From Zetaproteobacteria bacterium (GTDB taxonomy: Bacteria; Pseudomonadota; Zetaproteobacteria; Mariprofundales; Mariprofundaceae): a DNA stretch of 7,406 bases. This document shows, piece after piece, positions 6,157 to 7,406 of this stretch. Position numbers and translations under genes: made by a program. Below the pieces are notes generated by a model. It was not told the origin of the DNA and did no database searches. It worked only from the letters and a program-made list of their open reading frames with translations. The DNA lies in assembly GCA_021545625.1 (NCBI GenBank), contig JAJRVH010000106.1, forward strand, positions 1 to 7,406, written 5' to 3'. Numbering within the stretch: the stretch's first letter is position 1; the number at the start of each line of letters is the position of its first letter.

Positions 6157-6936
6157 ATGACGGACTGGCAGTTTGGTGTTCTGGATGCGATCGATATCGC
6201 CGTTGTGGCGGTGGTCGTCTATTTCTTTCTTCGCCTGATTCAGGGTACGCGGGCCGTGCAGATGCTGATCGGCGTGGCCATCGTCGTGCTGACCTACGAG
6301 CTGGCGCGGGTCTTTGGCCTGTTCACCGTCGAGTGGATGTTTGGGCATTTCTTCTCGGCTTTCATGGTGATTCTGGTTGTGCTGTTCCAGCAGGAAATCC
6401 GGCGCGCGCTGATGCGCGTGGCCGTCAATCCGCTGGCTGCGGGTACCGAGCCGACCATCGTGATGCTCGATATCCTGGTGGAATCCGCTTTTTCGCTCGT
6501 GCATCGTGGCTGGGGCGGTCTGATTGTGATCGAGCGGGAAACAGGGCTCCGGCATCTGTACGACAGCGGTGTGGAGATGGATGTGCCCCTGCGTCCGGAT
6601 GTGATTCTGGCATTGTTCTGTCCCGAAGCGCCGATGCATGACGGAGCGGTGATCATCAATCGTGATGCCCGCGGCGGTCGTATCGTGGCGGCAAGAGTGC
6701 TGTTGCCGCTGGCCCAGGCCAATGCCCTGCCCGGCAGTTTCGGTACCCGCCACAGGGCGGCGGTCGGGTTGTCGGAAGAGAGCGATGCGCTGGTGATCGT
6801 GATTTCCGAAGAGACGGGCGAGGTGCATCTGGTCGAGGAAGGGCAGCTTGGCGAGCCGTTGGGAAGCCAGCAATTGCATGACGCGCTGGCGGTCAGGCTT
6901 TCCGCGTTGCCCGTGCGTCAGGGGGGCGGTCGATGA
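6157..6936 (+). CDS. cdaA: Diadenylate cyclase CdaA (c-di-AMP synthase, membrane-bound)
   Basis: CdaA condenses two ATP into the second messenger c-di-AMP, which elsewhere controls potassium and osmolyte transport and cell-wall homeostasis. The 259-residue protein has three predicted N-terminal membrane segments (about 10-28, 36-55, 63-78). A cytoplasmic DAC domain follows with the two catalytic signatures intact: MHDGAVII (DGA at 162-164) and GTRHRAA (RHR at 198-200), then GLSEESDALV. The length is near the family norm (about 270). It starts 56 bases after folP with a good ribosome site, and its TGA overlaps the next ATG (ATGA). The neighbour is a YbbR-domain gene, matching the conserved cdaA-cdaR(-glmM) cluster known best from Firmicutes; here it is joined to ftsH-folP. 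Both catalytic motifs are present, so it is expected to be active. In Gram-negative bacteria the targets of c-di-AMP are poorly known. Confidence 0.97.
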   Translation: MTDWQFGVLDAIDIAVVAVVVYFFLRLIQGTRAVQMLIGVAIVVLTYELARVFGLFTVEWMFGHFFSAFMVILVVLFQQEIRRALMRVAVNPLAAGTEPTIVMLDILVESAFSLVHRGWGGLIVIERETGLRHLYDSGVEMDVPLRPDVILALFCPEAPMHDGAVIINRDARGGRIVAARVLLPLAQANALPGSFGTRHRAAVGLSEESDALVIVISEETGEVHLVEEGQLGEPLGSQQLHDALAVRLSALPVRQGGGR

Positions 6937-7406
6937 TTTTGTGGCGCTGGATCAGGCGCTTCAATCTGCAGATATGGGCGCTGCTGATCGCGGTGGCGCT
7001 GTGGCTGCAGGTGCATGGTCAGGGCTATGGTTCGTTGAGTATGGATGTGCCGCTGCAGGTACAGGGCTTGCCGGCCGACATGGTGCTGGTCAATGACCTT
7101 CCCGATCATGTAAGGGTGACGATCAGCGGCTTGCAAAGTCGTCTCAGGGAGTTGCGCGAGGAAGACCTGGTTGTGCCGATCGATGTGGCCGATATCACGA
7201 CGCCGGGTGTTGTGGAGCGGGCGCTGCAGCTGGCGGCCATTGCGCTGCCGAGCGGTTTGCGCGTTCAGAAGATTCAGCCGGACCGTTTGCAGTTGCAGGT
7301 AGACAGGGTGGTGACCCGCCTGGTCTCTGTGCGTGCGCATCTGGAGTTGCCCGAGGGTTGGCGGGCGAAGGATATCCGGCTGGAGCCCGGCGAGGTCAGC
7401 CTGATC
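6933..7406 (+). CDS. cdaR: CdaR-like YbbR-domain membrane protein (5' part, cut by window end)
   Basis: The frame opened by ATG 6933 (overlapping the cdaA stop by four bases) stays open for 158 codons to the window edge. It begins MILWRWIRRFNLQIWALLIA, a short basic N-terminus followed by one membrane segment (about 12-27), typical of YbbR proteins whose repeats lie outside the cytoplasm. One YbbR repeat is complete (about 38-126: VPLQVQGLP, then VRVTISGLQSRL, VVPIDVADI, and a LPSGLRVQKIQPDRLQLQVDR end). A second starts at about 130 with VRAHLELPEGW. In Firmicutes CdaR binds CdaA and modulates c-di-AMP synthesis; the same role is inferred from the adjacency. The G-rich tract at 6921-6926 is a weak ribosome site, so coupling to cdaA is likely. 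The C-terminus and the probable following gene (often glmM) lie outside the window. Confidence 0.9.
   Translation, partial: MILWRWIRRFNLQIWALLIAVALWLQVHGQGYGSLSMDVPLQVQGLPADMVLVNDLPDHVRVTISGLQSRLRELREEDLVVPIDVADITTPGVVERALQLAAIALPSGLRVQKIQPDRLQLQVDRVVTRLVSVRAHLELPEGWRAKDIRLEPGEVSLI

Noticed and set aside
6122..6160. 12-codon ORF (MTPGETRRGAGE) whose stop overlaps the cdaA start
   Set aside because: It has no proper Shine-Dalgarno sequence, and the ATGA overlap can arise by chance in a 56-base gap. cdaA has its own ribosome site.

Overview
This is a GC-rich, densely packed bacterial chromosomal segment. All genes lie on the + strand, in what looks like one housekeeping operon or two consecutive ones: (end of an unseen gene) - large protein of unknown function - tilS - short intergenic region - ftsH - folP - cdaA - cdaR (YbbR-domain gene, cut by the window edge). 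FtsH and the FtsH-FolP junction look proteobacterial. The diadenylate cyclase CdaA plus a YbbR/CdaR gene between folP and the (expected, unseen) glmM position is not the E. coli arrangement. It suggests a Gram-negative lineage that makes c-di-AMP, for example a delta- or zetaproteobacterium-like organism. The lineage is inferred from gene order and general sequence character and was not tested. No mobile element, CRISPR array, tRNA or rRNA was seen.

Region by region: bases 1-54 hold what looks like the last 17 codons of an upstream gene, whose stop overlaps the next start (ATGA). Bases 51-2195 encode a 714-residue soluble protein that I do not recognise by name. Its C-terminal part (about residues 435-615) has the layout of a class III nucleotidyl cyclase domain with at least one metal-binding Asp replaced. 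tilS (2196-3176) begins with TTG immediately after that gene's TGA and in the same frame. The 144-base gap 3177-3320 is the only sizeable non-coding stretch. It contains an inverted repeat, a hairpin covering a strong Shine-Dalgarno sequence, and a 10-codon mini-ORF placed just before ftsH. ftsH (3321-5246) and folP (5246-6100) overlap by one base. cdaA (6157-6936) follows after 56 bases, and its stop overlaps the cdaR start by four bases.

Together the genes cover tRNA-Ile decoding (TilS), membrane protein quality control (FtsH), folate synthesis (FolP) and c-di-AMP signalling (CdaA with its membrane-anchored partner CdaR). The tight junctions imply translational coupling. The most unusual sequence-level observations are the degenerate cyclase-like domain in the unknown protein, two long perfect palindromes (20 bp and 18 bp, starting 300 bp apart) inside folP, and the candidate leader ORF with an occludable ribosome site before ftsH. 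Otherwise the window is ordinary core-genome content, and I found no clear new multi-gene system.
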